DNA of 64,000 nucleotides from Ignatzschineria indica. GTDB lineage: Bacteria > Pseudomonadota > Gammaproteobacteria > Cardiobacteriales > Wohlfahrtiimonadaceae. The translations under genes and the position numbers were made by a program. The notes beneath the pieces are model-generated. The model worked only from the letters and a program-made list of their open reading frames with translations, was not told the origin of the DNA and made no database searches. Shown here in pieces: positions 35,813 through 48,244 of the stretch. The stretch lies in contig NZ_QEWR01000002.1 in NCBI RefSeq assembly GCF_003121925.1, positions 186,001-250,000 on the forward strand. Reading direction: 5' to 3'. Position 1 is the first letter of the stretch; each line of letters starts with the position of its first letter.

Positions 35813-36655
35813 ATGAAAGCAGTTTTAAAGAAATTAGCATTTATATCGCTAATTGGGGGCTCATTAGTTTTAGCAGGTTGTAATTCCGATGATCAGGCCG
35901 ATAGTGGTGATCGTAAAAAAATTCGCATCGGCACAACGGTGGGTGATTTTGCTGATATGGTCACCGATTCTGTTAAGCCTCAATTGGAAGCGAAGGGATA
36001 TCAAGTAGATCTGGTGGTCTTTACCGATTATGTCCTTCCTAACCATGCACTAGCAGATGGTTCGATCGAGATCAATACCTTCCAACATCTACCTTATCTA
36101 AACTCTTTTAAGACATTGCATAAGCTCGATATTACTGAAGTTTTTCAGATCCCAACAGGTCCATTAGGAATCTATAGCGGGAAGAAGAAGAGTTTAGATC
36201 AGTTAGGAGAAGGCTCTAAATTTGCGGTGCCTAACGATCCTAGCAACTTCTCTCGTTCACTTGCACTCTTAGTAGATGCGGGTTTGATTACGCTTAAGCC
36301 GGGAACCGATTCGCTTAAAGCCGTTGCGGCAGATATTGCAGAGAATCCCCACAATATTGAGTTAGTGATGATTGAAGCGCCGCAATTACCTCGAGTTCGT
36401 GATGATCTCGATTATGTCATTATCCCCGGAAATTATGCCGCAAGCTCAAAGATCCCTTTTAGTGATGCACTCTTTACTGACCCGGGATTTGCTTTTATCA
36501 ACTGGGCTGCTGTAAAAAGCAAAGATGTAGATGCGCCTTGGCTTAAAGATGTTAAAGAAGCTTATAACTCCGATGCATTTAAGGCTTATGCCGCAGAACG
36601 TTTTGCCGGATATAAATATCCCGCGGCGTGGAGTGAGGATAAGACTCAACAATAA
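35813..36655 (+). CDS. metQ: Methionine-binding lipoprotein MetQ (NlpA family)
   Basis: A 280-residue lipoprotein binding component of D/L-methionine ABC importers. The signal peptide ends in LVLAGC (lipid-anchored cysteine 23). The mature protein has the family blocks KIRIGTTVGDFADMV, VVFTDYVLPNHALADGSIEI, NTFQHLPYL and KFAVPNDPSNFSRSL. AGAAGGAAAAG provides the ribosome site. No metN (ATPase) or metI (permease) is adjacent, so it either serves a transporter encoded elsewhere or is a solo receptor. A strong terminator follows. Confidence 0.93.
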   Translation: MKAVLKKLAFISLIGGSLVLAGCNSDDQADSGDRKKIRIGTTVGDFADMVTDSVKPQLEAKGYQVDLVVFTDYVLPNHALADGSIEINTFQHLPYLNSFKTLHKLDITEVFQIPTGPLGIYSGKKKSLDQLGEGSKFAVPNDPSNFSRSLALLVDAGLITLKPGTDSLKAVAADIAENPHNIELVMIEAPQLPRVRDDLDYVIIPGNYAASSKIPFSDALFTDPGFAFINWAAVKSKDVDAPWLKDVKEAYNSDAFKAYAAERFAGYKYPAAWSEDKTQQ

Positions 36656-36679
36656 AGAGCCCAACAATAGAGAGAAGAG

Positions 36680-36705
36680 AGCGGTCAATATGACCGCTTT
36701 TTTTT
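36680..36705 (+). terminator. Intrinsic terminator of metQ
   Basis: AGCGGTCA-ATA-TGACCGCT followed by seven further T residues. Confidence 0.9.
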
Positions 36706-36741
36706 AGATATAGTGAAAAAAGAATTGTAATCCCTATTAAA

Positions 36742-36816
36742 TTGTATTATTGTACTACTACGCTAATACAGAGGAGGGGCGTTACTAAGAAAATAGACGC
36801 CTCTCTTCTTATTTTT
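36742..36816 (+). promoter_or_regulatory. Predicted promoter and 5' hairpin of the his operon
   Basis: TTGTAT (36742-36747), 16 bp, TAATAC (36764-36769) form a promoter candidate. The transcript would start inside or just before a 9-bp stem (GAGGGGCGT at 36774, ACGCCTCTC at 36797), followed by a T-rich stretch. No histidine-rich leader peptide is visible, so classical his attenuation is not supported. Confidence 0.4.
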
Positions 36817-36853
36817 ATAACAGGATTAAAATCGTAGAAAAGAGGCATCGACA

Positions 36854-37750
36854 ATGATGAAAAGTAGTCGCTTAAAAATCGCTATCCAGAAGTCAGGACG
36901 TTTAAGTGAGGAATCTCAAGAGTTACTTGAGAAGAGTGGGCTTAAGATTAATATGACCAAAGATAAGCTGATCGCCCATGTGGAGAATATGCCGATCGAT
37001 ATTCTACGAGTGCGTGATGATGATATTCCTGGACTGGTCTTTGATGGTGTTGTTGATCTTGGAATTGTAGGCCAAAATGTTTTAGAAGAGGTGGCTTTAG
37101 GGCGCCAAGAGTCGATCGATTCGCTCTATCGTGTGAAGCAAGTTCTCCCCTTTGGAGGATGCCGGCTCTCTTTAGCACTTCCTAAGAGTTGTGATTATAA
37201 AGGGATTGAAGATTTTCAGGGGCTTCGTGTAGCGACCTCTTTCCCTAATCTTTTAGACCGCTATTTACAAGAGAAGGGAATCGATTATAAGAGCTCTCTT
37301 TTAACAGGATCTGTGGAGGTTGCACCAAGAGCAGGATTAGCAGATGCAATATGTGATCTAGTCTCTTCAGGCGCGACATTAGAGGCAAATGGCTTAAAAG
37401 AGGTTGAGGTCATATTCCGCTCTAAAGCTTGTTTAATCGAGACAAATGTTGAGATGAGCCCAGAAAAAGAGGCCTTGATCGCTAAAATTATGCCGAGAAT
37501 ACAGAGTGTTATTCAAGCAAATGAATCAAAGTATATTATGCTCCATGCGCCTAAAGATCGTCTAAAAGAGATTACAGAGCTTCTTCCAGGAGCTGAAAAT
37601 CCAACAATTCTTCCATTAGCAACAGATCAATCCCGCGTTGCTGTTCATGTGGTCAGTAGTGAAGTTCTCTTTTGGGAGACGATGGAAGCACTGAAAGCAA
37701 AAGGGGCAAGCTCTATCTTAGTGCTTCCTATTGAGAAGATGATGGAGTAA
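36854..37750 (+). CDS. hisG: ATP phosphoribosyltransferase, long form
   Basis: The first and feedback-inhibited enzyme of histidine synthesis (ATP plus PRPP gives phosphoribosyl-ATP). With 298 residues it is the long, hexameric form with its own C-terminal regulatory domain, so no HisZ is needed. Motifs: [46 protein letters not shown] and the PRPP-binding [18 protein letters not shown] near residue 165. Two ATG codons in a row (36854, 36857) can serve as start. It is the first gene of the his operon. Confidence 0.97.
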   Translation: MMKSSRLKIAIQKSGRLSEESQELLEKSGLKINMTKDKLIAHVENMPIDILRVRDDDIPGLVFDGVVDLGIVGQNVLEEVALGRQESIDSLYRVKQVLPFGGCRLSLALPKSCDYKGIEDFQGLRVATSFPNLLDRYLQEKGIDYKSSLLTGSVEVAPRAGLADAICDLVSSGATLEANGLKEVEVIFRSKACLIETNVEMSPEKEALIAKIMPRIQSVIQANESKYIMLHAPKDRLKEITELLPGAENPTILPLATDQSRVAVHVVSSEVLFWETMEALKAKGASSILVLPIEKMME

Positions 37751-37826
37751 TCGAAATTATTGGGTCGATGCTCTAGCGTGGTAGAGCATTATCAATGGCA
37801 GATTGAGTGAAAAAGAGAGCAAATCA

Positions 37827-39119
37827 ATGGAGAAAATTATCTGGAATTCTCTAACAGAAGCAGAGCGAAAAAAAGCATTAGAGAGACCTGCAGAGCGATC
37901 TGCGAAAGAGATTAAAGAGATTGTTGCCAAGATTGGCGAAAGAGTAAAAACTGAAGGTGATCAGGCAATCATTGCGTTAACAGAAGAGTTTGATAAAGTT
38001 TCGGTCACACAATTGGAGGTAGAGCAAGAGGCATTTGCCGCCGCAGAATCACGCCTATCTTCTGAATTTAAAGAGGCAATTGGACGCGCTTATCGTAATA
38101 TTAAAAAATTCCATGAAGCGCAAAAAAGCCCTAAAGTGACGGTAGAGACAGAAGAGGGTGTTTTTTGCGAGGTTCTAACGCGAGCGATAGAATCGGTTGG
38201 ACTCTATATCCCTGGGGGTACAGCGCCGCTCTTTTCAACCGTATTGATGTTGGCGATTCCAGCACAAATTGCGGGATGTCGTGAGATTGTTCTCGCTTCA
38301 CCGCCACCGATTGCTGATGAGATTCTCTATGCGGCTCAACTTTGTGGTATCGATAAGATCTATCAGATGGGCGGTGCGCAGGCGATCTTTGCACTCGGTT
38401 TAGGAAGTGAGAGTGTGATCAAAGTGGATAAGATCTTTGGTCCTGGGAATAGTTTTGTCACAGAAGCGAAACGACAGATCAGTCAAATGCCGGGTGGCGC
38501 AGCGATCGATATGCCGGCAGGACCTTCCGAAGTATTGGTCATTGCAGATCAATATGCTAATCCTACTTTTGTTGCAGCAGATCTTCTTTCTCAAGCAGAG
38601 CATGGCGCGGACTCTCAGGTCATTTTAGTAACGCCTTCAGCAAACTTAATTGATGAGGTAGAGGGTGAGATCACGGCTCAACTTCAGCTATTAGGGCGAG
38701 CGGAGACAGCGAGGGCAGCATTGGAGCATAGCCGTTCTATCTTAGTTGAAAACTTAACAGAAGCAGTGGCGGTGAGTAACCGTTATGCGCCAGAACATCT
38801 GATTATTCAGACCGAAATGCCGGAGCAATGGGTTGAGCAAATTATGCATGCGGGATCTCTCTTCTTAGGCGCTTACTCTCCTGAATCGATGGGGGATTAT
38901 GCTTCGGGTACCAATCATGTGTTACCGACTTATGGATATGCCAGAACTTACTCAAGTTTAGGTTTGGCAGACTTTAGTAAACGAATGACGGTTCAACGCT
39001 TAACAAAAGAGGGCTTCTCTCGCTTAGGACCGACGGTTGCACTCCTTGCAGAAAAGGAGCAACTGGATGCCCATAAATTAGCGGTAGATGTCCGCTTGCA
39101 AGCATTGGCAAGAGAGTAG
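37827..39119 (+). CDS. hisD: Histidinol dehydrogenase
   Basis: The zinc- and NAD+-dependent enzyme that oxidises histidinol to histidine, the last two steps. It has 430 residues, the usual length. Family blocks are [20 protein letters not shown] near residue 123, [15 protein letters not shown] near 200, [15 protein letters not shown] near 225 and [15 protein letters not shown] near 250 with a zinc ligand. I start it at the ATG at 37827 (MEKIIWNSL); an upstream TTG adds 8 residues. The ribosome site is weak (AAAGAG). It is 76 bp after hisG. Confidence 0.97.
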   Translation: MEKIIWNSLTEAERKKALERPAERSAKEIKEIVAKIGERVKTEGDQAIIALTEEFDKVSVTQLEVEQEAFAAAESRLSSEFKEAIGRAYRNIKKFHEAQKSPKVTVETEEGVFCEVLTRAIESVGLYIPGGTAPLFSTVLMLAIPAQIAGCREIVLASPPPIADEILYAAQLCGIDKIYQMGGAQAIFALGLGSESVIKVDKIFGPGNSFVTEAKRQISQMPGGAAIDMPAGPSEVLVIADQYANPTFVAADLLSQAEHGADSQVILVTPSANLIDEVEGEITAQLQLLGRAETARAALEHSRSILVENLTEAVAVSNRYAPEHLIIQTEMPEQWVEQIMHAGSLFLGAYSPESMGDYASGTNHVLPTYGYARTYSSLGLADFSKRMTVQRLTKEGFSRLGPTVALLAEKEQLDAHKLAVDVRLQALARE

Positions 39120-39182
39120 ATGATGGTAGAGATGAATTAATTTGATCAGAAGATGATAAAACCGATAAGAGGAGGCGGATCT

Positions 39183-40355
39183 ATGAATGAGAAGATGGTT
39201 GAAGTAGGGATAGGGCAACAAGAGGGTGATTTTGATAAGGCGATGCCGGAAAATTTGAATGATAAGGCAGAGACTGCAGATATCGTTCAGCGTTTGAGTC
39301 GTCGATCTGTCCAGAAGTGTCAGCCCTATATTGCGCCGGTAAGAGATTATAGTGGTCGTGAGATCTATCTTGATGCTAATGAAAACCCCTATGCTATGCC
39401 GATCTCGCTGGAGCTCATGATGAATCGTTACCCCGACTCACAACCGGAGCAGGTGATTGCACGCTATGCGGAATATCTCGGCATCGATCGAGAAGAGATC
39501 CTAGCAACATTAGGAGGGGACTCTGCCATTGAACTTCTGATTAAAGCATTTTGTGAGCCGAAAGAGGATAAACTCCTCTATCTACCACCTACCTTTGGGA
39601 TGTATCAGGTCACTTGTGATCTTTATGATGTAGAGACAGTGACAGTACCATTGCGAGAAGATTTTTCGATCGATCTTGAGGCGCTTCTTTCAAATCTTGA
39701 TGGCACTGATAACATTAAGATGCTCTTTCTCTGTAGCCCCAATAATCCTACCGGTAATGTGATTCCTACCAAAGATATTGAGACCATTTTAGAAGCAACG
39801 CGCAATAAGACTATTGTTGTATTAGATGAGGCTTATATTGAATTTAGTGATCAAGCCTCTTTTGCCACTCGTGTAGAGGAGTATCCGCATTTAGCTTTAG
39901 TGCGAACGCTCTCGAAAGCATTTGCGCTTGCCGGTATTCGTATGGGATTTGTTGTGGCAGATCGTTACTTGATCGATATTCTTCGCCGAGTGATTGCGCC
40001 TTATCCATTGCCTGTTTCAGCAATTGCAGCCGCAGAGATGACACTCTCCCCAGAGGGGATCGCTCATATGAAAAAGAGCCGCACTAAAATTTTACAGAGC
40101 CGACAGAAGTTAGAAGAAGCGCTTGCCGGCATCTCAATCATTGAGCGGGTCTACCCATCAGATGCGAACTTTCTATTGGTAAAGGTTGAGGACTCTCAAG
40201 CCCTCTTTGAGTATCTCTCTGATGAGGGGATTTTTGTTCGTTACCAAAGCGCGCCGGCATTGGCAAATATGTTACGAATCTCTGTCGGTTTACCCGAAGA
40301 GAATGAAGCCTTAATCGCTGCTATAAAGCGCTACGCAAAAGGTTTAGAGGTCTAG
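39183..40355 (+). CDS. hisC: Histidinol-phosphate aminotransferase
   Basis: A PLP-dependent class I/II aminotransferase (390 residues) that converts imidazole-acetol phosphate to histidinol phosphate. It contains YLDANENPYA near residue 67, CSPNNPTGN near 180, VLDEAYIEFSD near 208 and the PLP lysine in RTLSKAFALAGIR near 240. I start it at the ATG at 39183, seven bases after GAGGAGG; the first 40 residues (MNEKMVEVGIGQQEGDFDKA and on) are longer than in E. coli HisC and look unstructured. Order G-D-C is the usual one. Confidence 0.95.
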   Translation: MNEKMVEVGIGQQEGDFDKAMPENLNDKAETADIVQRLSRRSVQKCQPYIAPVRDYSGREIYLDANENPYAMPISLELMMNRYPDSQPEQVIARYAEYLGIDREEILATLGGDSAIELLIKAFCEPKEDKLLYLPPTFGMYQVTCDLYDVETVTVPLREDFSIDLEALLSNLDGTDNIKMLFLCSPNNPTGNVIPTKDIETILEATRNKTIVVLDEAYIEFSDQASFATRVEEYPHLALVRTLSKAFALAGIRMGFVVADRYLIDILRRVIAPYPLPVSAIAAAEMTLSPEGIAHMKKSRTKILQSRQKLEEALAGISIIERVYPSDANFLLVKVEDSQALFEYLSDEGIFVRYQSAPALANMLRISVGLPEENEALIAAIKRYAKGLEV

Positions 40356-40476
40356 TTTTGAACTAACTCATCGAGCTAGCTCAATGAGTTCGAATGACCA
40401 AGTTAATGATGATTTTAAGTACGACTTATCAGTGTGATTTTTAAGTATTAAATATTTTAGGAAGAAGAGGATTGGG

Positions 40477-41565
40477 ATGCAAAATATTCTATTTATTGAT
40501 CGTGATGGCACCTTAATTGATGAGCCCAAGAGCGATTTTCAGGTAGATTCATTAGAGAAGCTACTATTTGAACCAAAGGTAATTCCTGCGCTTTTAGAGT
40601 TACAAAATGCCGGCTATCGCTTTGTGATTGTCTCTAATCAAGATGGTTTAGGGACGGAGAGCAACCCTCAGGATAAATTTGACCTAGTTCATGAGCGCAT
40701 GATGGAGACCTTTGCCTCACAAGGAATTATATTTGATGAGGTGTTGTTATGCCCACACTTTCCGGAAGATCAGTGTGAATGCCGGAAACCGAAAACAGGT
40801 ATGGTGACCCGTTACTTAGAAGAGAAGCTCTTCAATCCTGCAAATAGCTATGTGATTGGCGATCGGGAGACGGATCTTGGTTTGGCAGAAAATATGGGAA
40901 TTGAAGGAATTCTATATGATCGCGAGAAGATGGACTGGTCCTTAATTGTTGAGCGCCTGATCGATAAAGGGATTGTGAGAGAAGGGCATCAGCCTCGTAG
41001 TGCCAAGGTCTCTCGCAAAACAAAAGAGACCGATATTGAGATCGAACTCTTCTTAGATGAGACAGGCAGCAGTACCATTGAGACCGGAATTCCATTCTTT
41101 AACCATATGCTCGATCAGATCGCAACGCATGGAGGATTTAGAATGAATGTCGCGGTTGATGGGGATCTTGAGATTGATGATCACCATACTGTAGAGGATA
41201 CCGGCATTGCATTAGGTGAAGCACTTCGTGCCGCTTTAGGTGATAAACGGGGGATTGCTCGATTCGGATTTGTCTTACCAATGGATGAGTGTCGCGCTTT
41301 CTGTACGCTTGATTTGTCAGGCCGCCCCCATATCGACTTTGAAGCCACTTTTAATCGCGATATGATCGGTACCTTTAGTACTGAGATGGTGCCTCACTTT
41401 TTCCGCTCTTTAGCTTATGCATTAGGTTGTACTCTCCACTTAAAAGCGGAAGGGGTCAATACTCACCATAAGATCGAATCACTCTTTAAGGTCTTTGGTC
41501 GTACTCTGCGTCAGGCGATTAAGGTTGAAGGGGATCTACTTCCAAGCTCGAAAGGGTTGCTCTAA
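40477..41565 (+). CDS. hisB: Bifunctional histidinol-phosphatase / imidazoleglycerol-phosphate dehydratase
   Basis: The two-domain HisB of 362 residues, as in Enterobacteriaceae. Residues 1-165 are a HAD-family phosphatase ([10 protein letters not shown] with the nucleophile aspartate, VSNQDGLG, zinc loop [17 protein letters not shown], and [10 protein letters not shown]). Residues 170-362 are the dehydratase ([32 protein letters not shown], and [19 protein letters not shown] with its metal ligands). It therefore carries out steps 6 and 8 of the pathway. AGGAAGAAGAGG lies upstream of the ATG. The next gene should be hisH but is not. Confidence 0.97.
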   Translation: MQNILFIDRDGTLIDEPKSDFQVDSLEKLLFEPKVIPALLELQNAGYRFVIVSNQDGLGTESNPQDKFDLVHERMMETFASQGIIFDEVLLCPHFPEDQCECRKPKTGMVTRYLEEKLFNPANSYVIGDRETDLGLAENMGIEGILYDREKMDWSLIVERLIDKGIVREGHQPRSAKVSRKTKETDIEIELFLDETGSSTIETGIPFFNHMLDQIATHGGFRMNVAVDGDLEIDDHHTVEDTGIALGEALRAALGDKRGIARFGFVLPMDECRAFCTLDLSGRPHIDFEATFNRDMIGTFSTEMVPHFFRSLAYALGCTLHLKAEGVNTHHKIESLFKVFGRTLRQAIKVEGDLLPSSKGLL

Positions 41566-43910
<2,345 letters not shown>

Positions 43911-43956
43911 GCATAGAGAATAATGGAAAATAGTTAACATATATTTAACATAATGC

Positions 43957-43984
43957 TTGCCTTTTTTGGAAAAGGCTCTATAAT
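43957..43984 (+). promoter_or_regulatory. Promoter of the initiator tRNA gene
   Basis: TTGCCT (43957-43962), 16 bp, TATAAT (43979-43984), 15 bp before the tRNA. Confidence 0.75.
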
Positions 43985-43999
43985 TACTAAATCAATTAG

Positions 44000-44076
<77 letters not shown>

Positions 44077-44083
44077 AATTGAG

Positions 44084-44115
44084 AAGCCTACTAACAATTG
44101 TTAGTAGGCTTTTTG
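44084..44115 (+). terminator. Terminator of the tRNA gene
   Basis: AAGCCTACTAAC-AATT-GTTAGTAGGCTT, a perfect 12-bp stem with four-base loop and following T run. Confidence 0.92.
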
Positions 44116-44186
44116 TTATTCTATTATTTCTAATTCTATTTTAGATTCTTAGGTTTTTAGGGTATTGATGATATAAGGAGACCTTA

Positions 44187-44534
44187 ATGATTGTTTATGG
44201 TATTAAAAATTGCGATACGATGAAGAAAGCTTTTAGATGGTTAGATAATCATAAAATCGATTATCAATTTCAGGATTATCGTAATCCCCCATTGCCGCAA
44301 GAGACCTTATTAAAGTTGATCGATAAGATTGGGCTCGATCAACTAGTCAATAAACGGAGTACTTCTTGGCGCGCACTTTCAGAGAGTGAGAAGAAGTCAG
44401 TGATGGAGCGATCAGAGGCTGTAGCGATTTTACAAGCACATCCTACATTGATTAAACGTCCTGTCGTGGTAACGGCTGATCAGGCATTTGTTGGTTTTTC
44501 CGATACGCTCTATAGTGAAACTTTTTTAAAATAA
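44187..44534 (+). CDS. ArsC/Spx family protein, YffB-like
   Basis: A 115-residue thioredoxin-fold protein of the ArsC/Spx family, closest in look to E. coli YffB: YGIKNCDTMKKAFRWLDNHK at the start (single active-site cysteine 9), DYRNPPLP near 35, LVNKRSTSWRALSE near 55 and LIKRPVVVT near 90. YffB-type proteins have been proposed to be glutathione-dependent reductases; they are not arsenate reductases of proven function. AAGGAG precedes the ATG. It is a single gene downstream of the tRNA. Confidence 0.88.
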   Translation: MIVYGIKNCDTMKKAFRWLDNHKIDYQFQDYRNPPLPQETLLKLIDKIGLDQLVNKRSTSWRALSESEKKSVMERSEAVAILQAHPTLIKRPVVVTADQAFVGFSDTLYSETFLK

Positions 44535-44599
44535 AAAAGAGACAGTCAAAAAGAGATAGTCAGAAGTTAAATCCTAAATGGATAAAAATGGATGAGTTA

Positions 44600-44630
44600 A
44601 AATAATCGGGTTAGCGTCTCTTAGCTAACC
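44600..44630 (-). terminator. Weak terminator at the end of the methyltransferase gene
   Basis: GGTTAGC and GCTAACC form a 7-bp stem overlapping the last codons; on the minus strand it is followed by CGATTATTTTAA. Confidence 0.35.
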
Positions 44631-45261
44631 AGATTGTTCGTCCGCCACAGCTTTGGTCCTCAATCTTATATTGAATCAGGCCAAAGCCGTGATCAATAAA
44701 GAGTTGCCGGTAGTGATCAGGAGAGAGGCTTGCATGATAGAGATCATGCCCATTAAATTTCCCAATGGCTTCGCCGGCATCTGCCCCTGTTGTTATAAGA
44801 AGTGGTGCTCCTGGAGTGCAATAATGCTCAAATTTCTCAAATAGTGCGGTTTGATCATTAGGGGGAAGATGAAAGTAGCTATCCCAAGCAATAATGCCGG
44901 AGAATTGCTTATCAAAAGTGATATCACGCATATCTGCAAGGATCCACTCTGCCGGCATCCCTTTAAATTGTTTTTTAGCTGCTTTGATAAAAGCTTTGGT
45001 AATATCTACTCCTGTAACAGAATAGCCTTCTTCTATAAGGTAGTGAGCAATAGGATAACCATCACCACATCCAAGGTCGAGAATCTCACTTTTTGTACGA
45101 TTATTGGTGCGATTATTGTCTTCTTCAGATTGAGGGATCATAGAGATAAAACGATCGAGCCACGCTTTTTCAACAAAAGGAGATTCTGAACGCAATTTGC
45201 GCCATGCTTTCGCATAGCGCTTATAGATGATAGGTAGATAATCAGCAGAAGGATGGATCAT
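44611..45261 (-). CDS. Class I SAM-dependent methyltransferase
   Basis: A 216-residue methyltransferase of the Rossmann type. Motif I is ILDLGCGDGYPIAHYL near residue 62, the acidic end of strand 2 is VTGVDITKAF near 82, and motif II is ADMRDITFDKQFSG, followed by IIAWDSYFHLP near 125. The substrate cannot be read from the sequence. It stands alone on the minus strand, between YffB and a DMT-family exporter. Confidence 0.85.
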   Translation of the reverse strand: MIHPSADYLPIIYKRYAKAWRKLRSESPFVEKAWLDRFISMIPQSEEDNNRTNNRTKSEILDLGCGDGYPIAHYLIEEGYSVTGVDITKAFIKAAKKQFKGMPAEWILADMRDITFDKQFSGIIAWDSYFHLPPNDQTALFEKFEHYCTPGAPLLITTGADAGEAIGKFNGHDLYHASLSPDHYRQLFIDHGFGLIQYKIEDQSCGGRTIWLAKRR

Positions 45262-45502
45262 ATATGACTCTTTTAAATAATTTCTTTTAAAGGCTTCTTC
45301 TAAAGGATTCTTTTAATTAACTTTGTAGTTACTGTATTGATGTAAATGTAGATATCGTAGATATCGATAATCTCCATCTCTTTTGCATGATTGCCCATTT
45401 ATGATTAGAGCCTTGATGATGCTAATGCCACTAGGTTGGCGCGTTAGAGTATAAACAATAGCTATAACTAATAGCTATAACTATTATAGCTAGAACTATG
45501 GT

Positions 45503-46531
45503 TTATCGTGCAGTTAAGCCCTCTTCAGCAACATCACATTCTGCAGAACTATTCTCTTCTACTGCTTCATGCGCAACAGCTTCACTCATCTTTTTTTTAG
45601 GAAATCGTCTCTTCTGTTGAAATCGATTATGGAGATTGTTCGCTATAATCATACCACAGACAATCACTACGCCGAGTAACTCCACTACTTCGATTGTGTG
45701 TCCTTGGAACATCCGAATAATGATTGTTGTTACAGGCGCAAAGTTAATAAAGAGTACCGCATTGATCGGTGTTAAGATCTGCACCCCTTTATTCCAGCCA
45801 ATGAGCGCAAAGAGCCCGGGGAGGAAGATCATAAAGAGAAGTTCATACTTAACAGAGTAGATCTCCGGCAATGTGGGCGGTGTGATTGTGCCAAAGATTG
45901 TGCCGATCATCACCACGATAAAGGTAGTTGCCATTCCATAGATGATTGAGAGTGTGGAGTAACGCAACACCGACCATTTTGGAAGGCGGGAGCCACCGAT
46001 TGTATAGAGCGCCCAGCCTAATGCCGCTAAGAAGAGCAAAAAGAGGGGGAGGAGACGATCACCACTAAAGAGTGTTGAGAAATCACCATTAGTGACAACT
46101 AGCGTGACGCCGAAGAAAGCGATAATGATCGTTCCAAGTGTGAAGTTGCTCGGTCTTGAGCGATAGTAAGCCCAGATCACAATGGCAGAGATAATGGGAA
46201 CGGCAGCTTCCATAATTGATGCGATTAGAACGCCGGGATCACCCAATTGATCTTGACCAATAAACATTAAGAGGTTATAGACGGTAAAGCCCATTGAGCC
46301 AAAGAACCAGATCATCAAGGTATGGCCCTCTGTTTTGAAAGCGGCAGCACCCTCTTTATAGTAGAGGATGATGGCTAAAATGAGTGCAACAGGAAGATAA
46401 CGTAGCAATGTAAAGTAGTAAGGATTGATCACCTTAAAAATTTCGGCAGCAACAGGGAACATCGCACCCCAAGATGCGCTTGCGATGATCAGTAGTAATG
46501 CTCCATAAATTAGACTATGCCGACTTGCCAT
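45503..46531 (-). CDS. EamA/DMT-superfamily transporter
   Basis: A 342-residue inner-membrane protein with ten predicted helices in two EamA repeats, the drug/metabolite transporter fold (ASASWGAMFPVAAEIFKVIN in the first helix region, FALIGWNKGVQILTPINAVL in the second half). The cytoplasmic C-terminal tail after residue 300 is basic (QQKRRFPKKK) and then acidic. It is divergent from a LysR regulator, with a 326-bp non-coding AT-rich region between, a common arrangement for a regulated exporter. Confidence 0.88.
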   Translation of the reverse strand: MASRHSLIYGALLLIIASASWGAMFPVAAEIFKVINPYYFTLLRYLPVALILAIILYYKEGAAAFKTEGHTLMIWFFGSMGFTVYNLLMFIGQDQLGDPGVLIASIMEAAVPIISAIVIWAYYRSRPSNFTLGTIIIAFFGVTLVVTNGDFSTLFSGDRLLPLFLLFLAALGWALYTIGGSRLPKWSVLRYSTLSIIYGMATTFIVVMIGTIFGTITPPTLPEIYSVKYELLFMIFLPGLFALIGWNKGVQILTPINAVLFINFAPVTTIIIRMFQGHTIEVVELLGVVIVCGMIIANNLHNRFQQKRRFPKKKMSEAVAHEAVEENSSAECDVAEEGLTAR

Positions 46532-46857
46532 AATAATTCACCCCATTCCTTGTCAATTTTTCTTTAGAATCCTATTTTGGATTCCATTTTGATCGTTTAC
46601 TGTTATTTCGATATTCGATATTCGATTTCATCAATTTTTATTATTATTTCGATTGCTCTATTTTTCTCACTCTCTAAAAGTATCGCTGATCTATTTGCGT
46701 GCGGTACTCTCCGTTCTATAGCAATGTGACTCAATTTAAACCGCTTTTCATATCTTGTAAAACGATTAATTATATTAGTTGCGATCATTTTTAGTGATAG
46801 ATATAATATCTCCATCATTAAATTAGAGATAAATCAATTAAAAAGGAGGGGGGAGCG

Positions 46858-47748
46858 ATGAATGGTCGTGATCTACGAATATTTACAAAAGTGGCAGAGT
46901 TAGGCTCTATTAGTCATGCGGCAAAAGAGCTCAACTATGTTCAATCGAATGTGAGTTCTCGAATTCAGAAGTTAGAAGAAGATCTCAATGTGACACTCTT
47001 CTTTCGCAGTAAGCAGGGAATGCAATTAACGCCGGAAGGGAAGGTGCTGATCGATATTGCTTATAAGATTATTGAGCTCTCTGACAAGATGATGCAACTG
47101 GCACGCTCAGGTGGAAAGCCGGTGGGTAAGTTAGAGATTGCCTCTGTTGAAACAGTGATTAAATTGCCATTGATCCTCTCTAAGTTTAATAAGAATTATC
47201 CAACCGTTGATCTTCGTTTAGCTACAGGTGTGACAACGGAGCTGCGAGATAAAGTACTCAACTATAAATTAGATGGGGCATTTGTTACTAAGAGTCGCTT
47301 TACAAGTCATCCGGAATTGCGTGAGATTGACGTATTTGAAGAGAAGTTAGTCTTGATTGCGGATCACCAAGCAGAGGATATTGAGACACTGCTCGAGATG
47401 CCGCTATTAAGTTTTAGTGATGGATGTGGTTATCGTGCGAAATTACAAGAATGGTTAAAGACCATTCATTTTGAACCCACAAAGAATATGGAGCTTGGTA
47501 CATTAGAGACGACCTTGGGTAGTGTGATCTCCGGCTTAGGCATTGCTTATGTCCCTTATTCTGCGGTGCAACATTATGAGCGACAAGGGCTTATTTTCTG
47601 TCATGAGCTGCCGGCACAATATAGTGAGATTACAACTACCTTTATCTATCGCGTCACAGAGGAGATCAGTCCGGTATTGCAAGCTTTTGTAGAGACAATC
47701 GAGCTAGCAAAAGATGATGCCATCTCTCCTTTTTTCCGGTTTAAGTAA
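46858..47748 (+). CDS. LysR-family transcriptional regulator
   Basis: A 296-residue LysR-type regulator: N-terminal helix-turn-helix (RDLRIFTKVAELGSISHAAK, NYVQSNVSSRIQKLEEDL) and a periplasmic-binding-like effector domain (LEIASVETVIKLPLIL near residue 95; GLGIAYVPYSAV near 223). A very strong AAGGAGGGG ribosome site precedes the ATG. The look is that of the CzcR/YofA type. It is divergent from the DMT exporter and probably controls it. The intergenic region 46532-46857 is AT-rich and shows no clear LysR T-N11-A site to me. Confidence 0.9.
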   Translation: MNGRDLRIFTKVAELGSISHAAKELNYVQSNVSSRIQKLEEDLNVTLFFRSKQGMQLTPEGKVLIDIAYKIIELSDKMMQLARSGGKPVGKLEIASVETVIKLPLILSKFNKNYPTVDLRLATGVTTELRDKVLNYKLDGAFVTKSRFTSHPELREIDVFEEKLVLIADHQAEDIETLLEMPLLSFSDGCGYRAKLQEWLKTIHFEPTKNMELGTLETTLGSVISGLGIAYVPYSAVQHYERQGLIFCHELPAQYSEITTTFIYRVTEEISPVLQAFVETIELAKDDAISPFFRFK

Positions 47749-47816
47749 GTTCTAACTCATCTTCAGTTATTTGAGTTGAATGATTGAGTTAAATGATTTT
47801 AAGTAGAGGAGAAGTG

Positions 47817-48080
47817 ATGGAAGCGATAGTGATTGTCGTTGTGATACTGGTGGCTTTTAGTGCATTACGTTTTGTCTTAGGATTTGTTAGCAAGATCGCA
47901 TCGGTCTTTATTAAATTAGTGATGCGTCTTGTGATGATCTTAATCTTTCTTGGGATTGTCCTTTGGGTTTTAGATTATTATCAGATCTGGAGTATTAAAG
48001 ATGCAAAAAAGATGGCTGAAGAGCAAGCAGAACGGTTTGATCTTCCCAAATTGCCCGATTTTAAAGGAAAGCTGCAATAA
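47817..48080 (+). CDS. Small membrane protein of unknown function
   Basis: An 87-residue protein with two closely spaced hydrophobic segments (residues 3-25 and about 30-52), then a charged C-terminal tail (KDAKKMAEEQAERFDLPKLP). I recognise no family. I start it at the ATG at 47817, which follows AGAGGAGAAG; the frame is open eight codons further. It is 68 bp after the LysR gene and may be co-transcribed with it. A strong terminator follows. Confidence 0.7.
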   Translation: MEAIVIVVVILVAFSALRFVLGFVSKIASVFIKLVMRLVMILIFLGIVLWVLDYYQIWSIKDAKKMAEEQAERFDLPKLPDFKGKLQ

Positions 48081-48154
48081 GCTTGCCGGCAGAAGATTTA
48101 TAATAGATGGCTATCTGCCATTAGAATTATTATTTGTTGAAAGTTGAGAAAGTT

Positions 48155-48204
48155 GAGATCTTGATCGTATGATGAGCTATCTATTGATCAAGATCTCTTT
48201 TTTT
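48155..48204 (+). terminator. Strong intrinsic terminator
   Basis: A perfect 12-bp stem, GAGATCTTGATC and GATCAAGATCTC, with a 19-nt loop and seven T. It ends the LysR/small-membrane-protein transcript before the converging amidohydrolase gene. Confidence 0.9.
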
Positions 48205-48244
48205 ATACCCATCGGCCCATTGGCCTTTTTTGATCTACTTGGAT

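Noticed and set aside
46603-46818. Minus-strand frame of 71 codons between the DMT and LysR genes
   Set aside because: AT-rich intergenic DNA, Ile/Lys/Arg-rich product, no ribosome site or family look.
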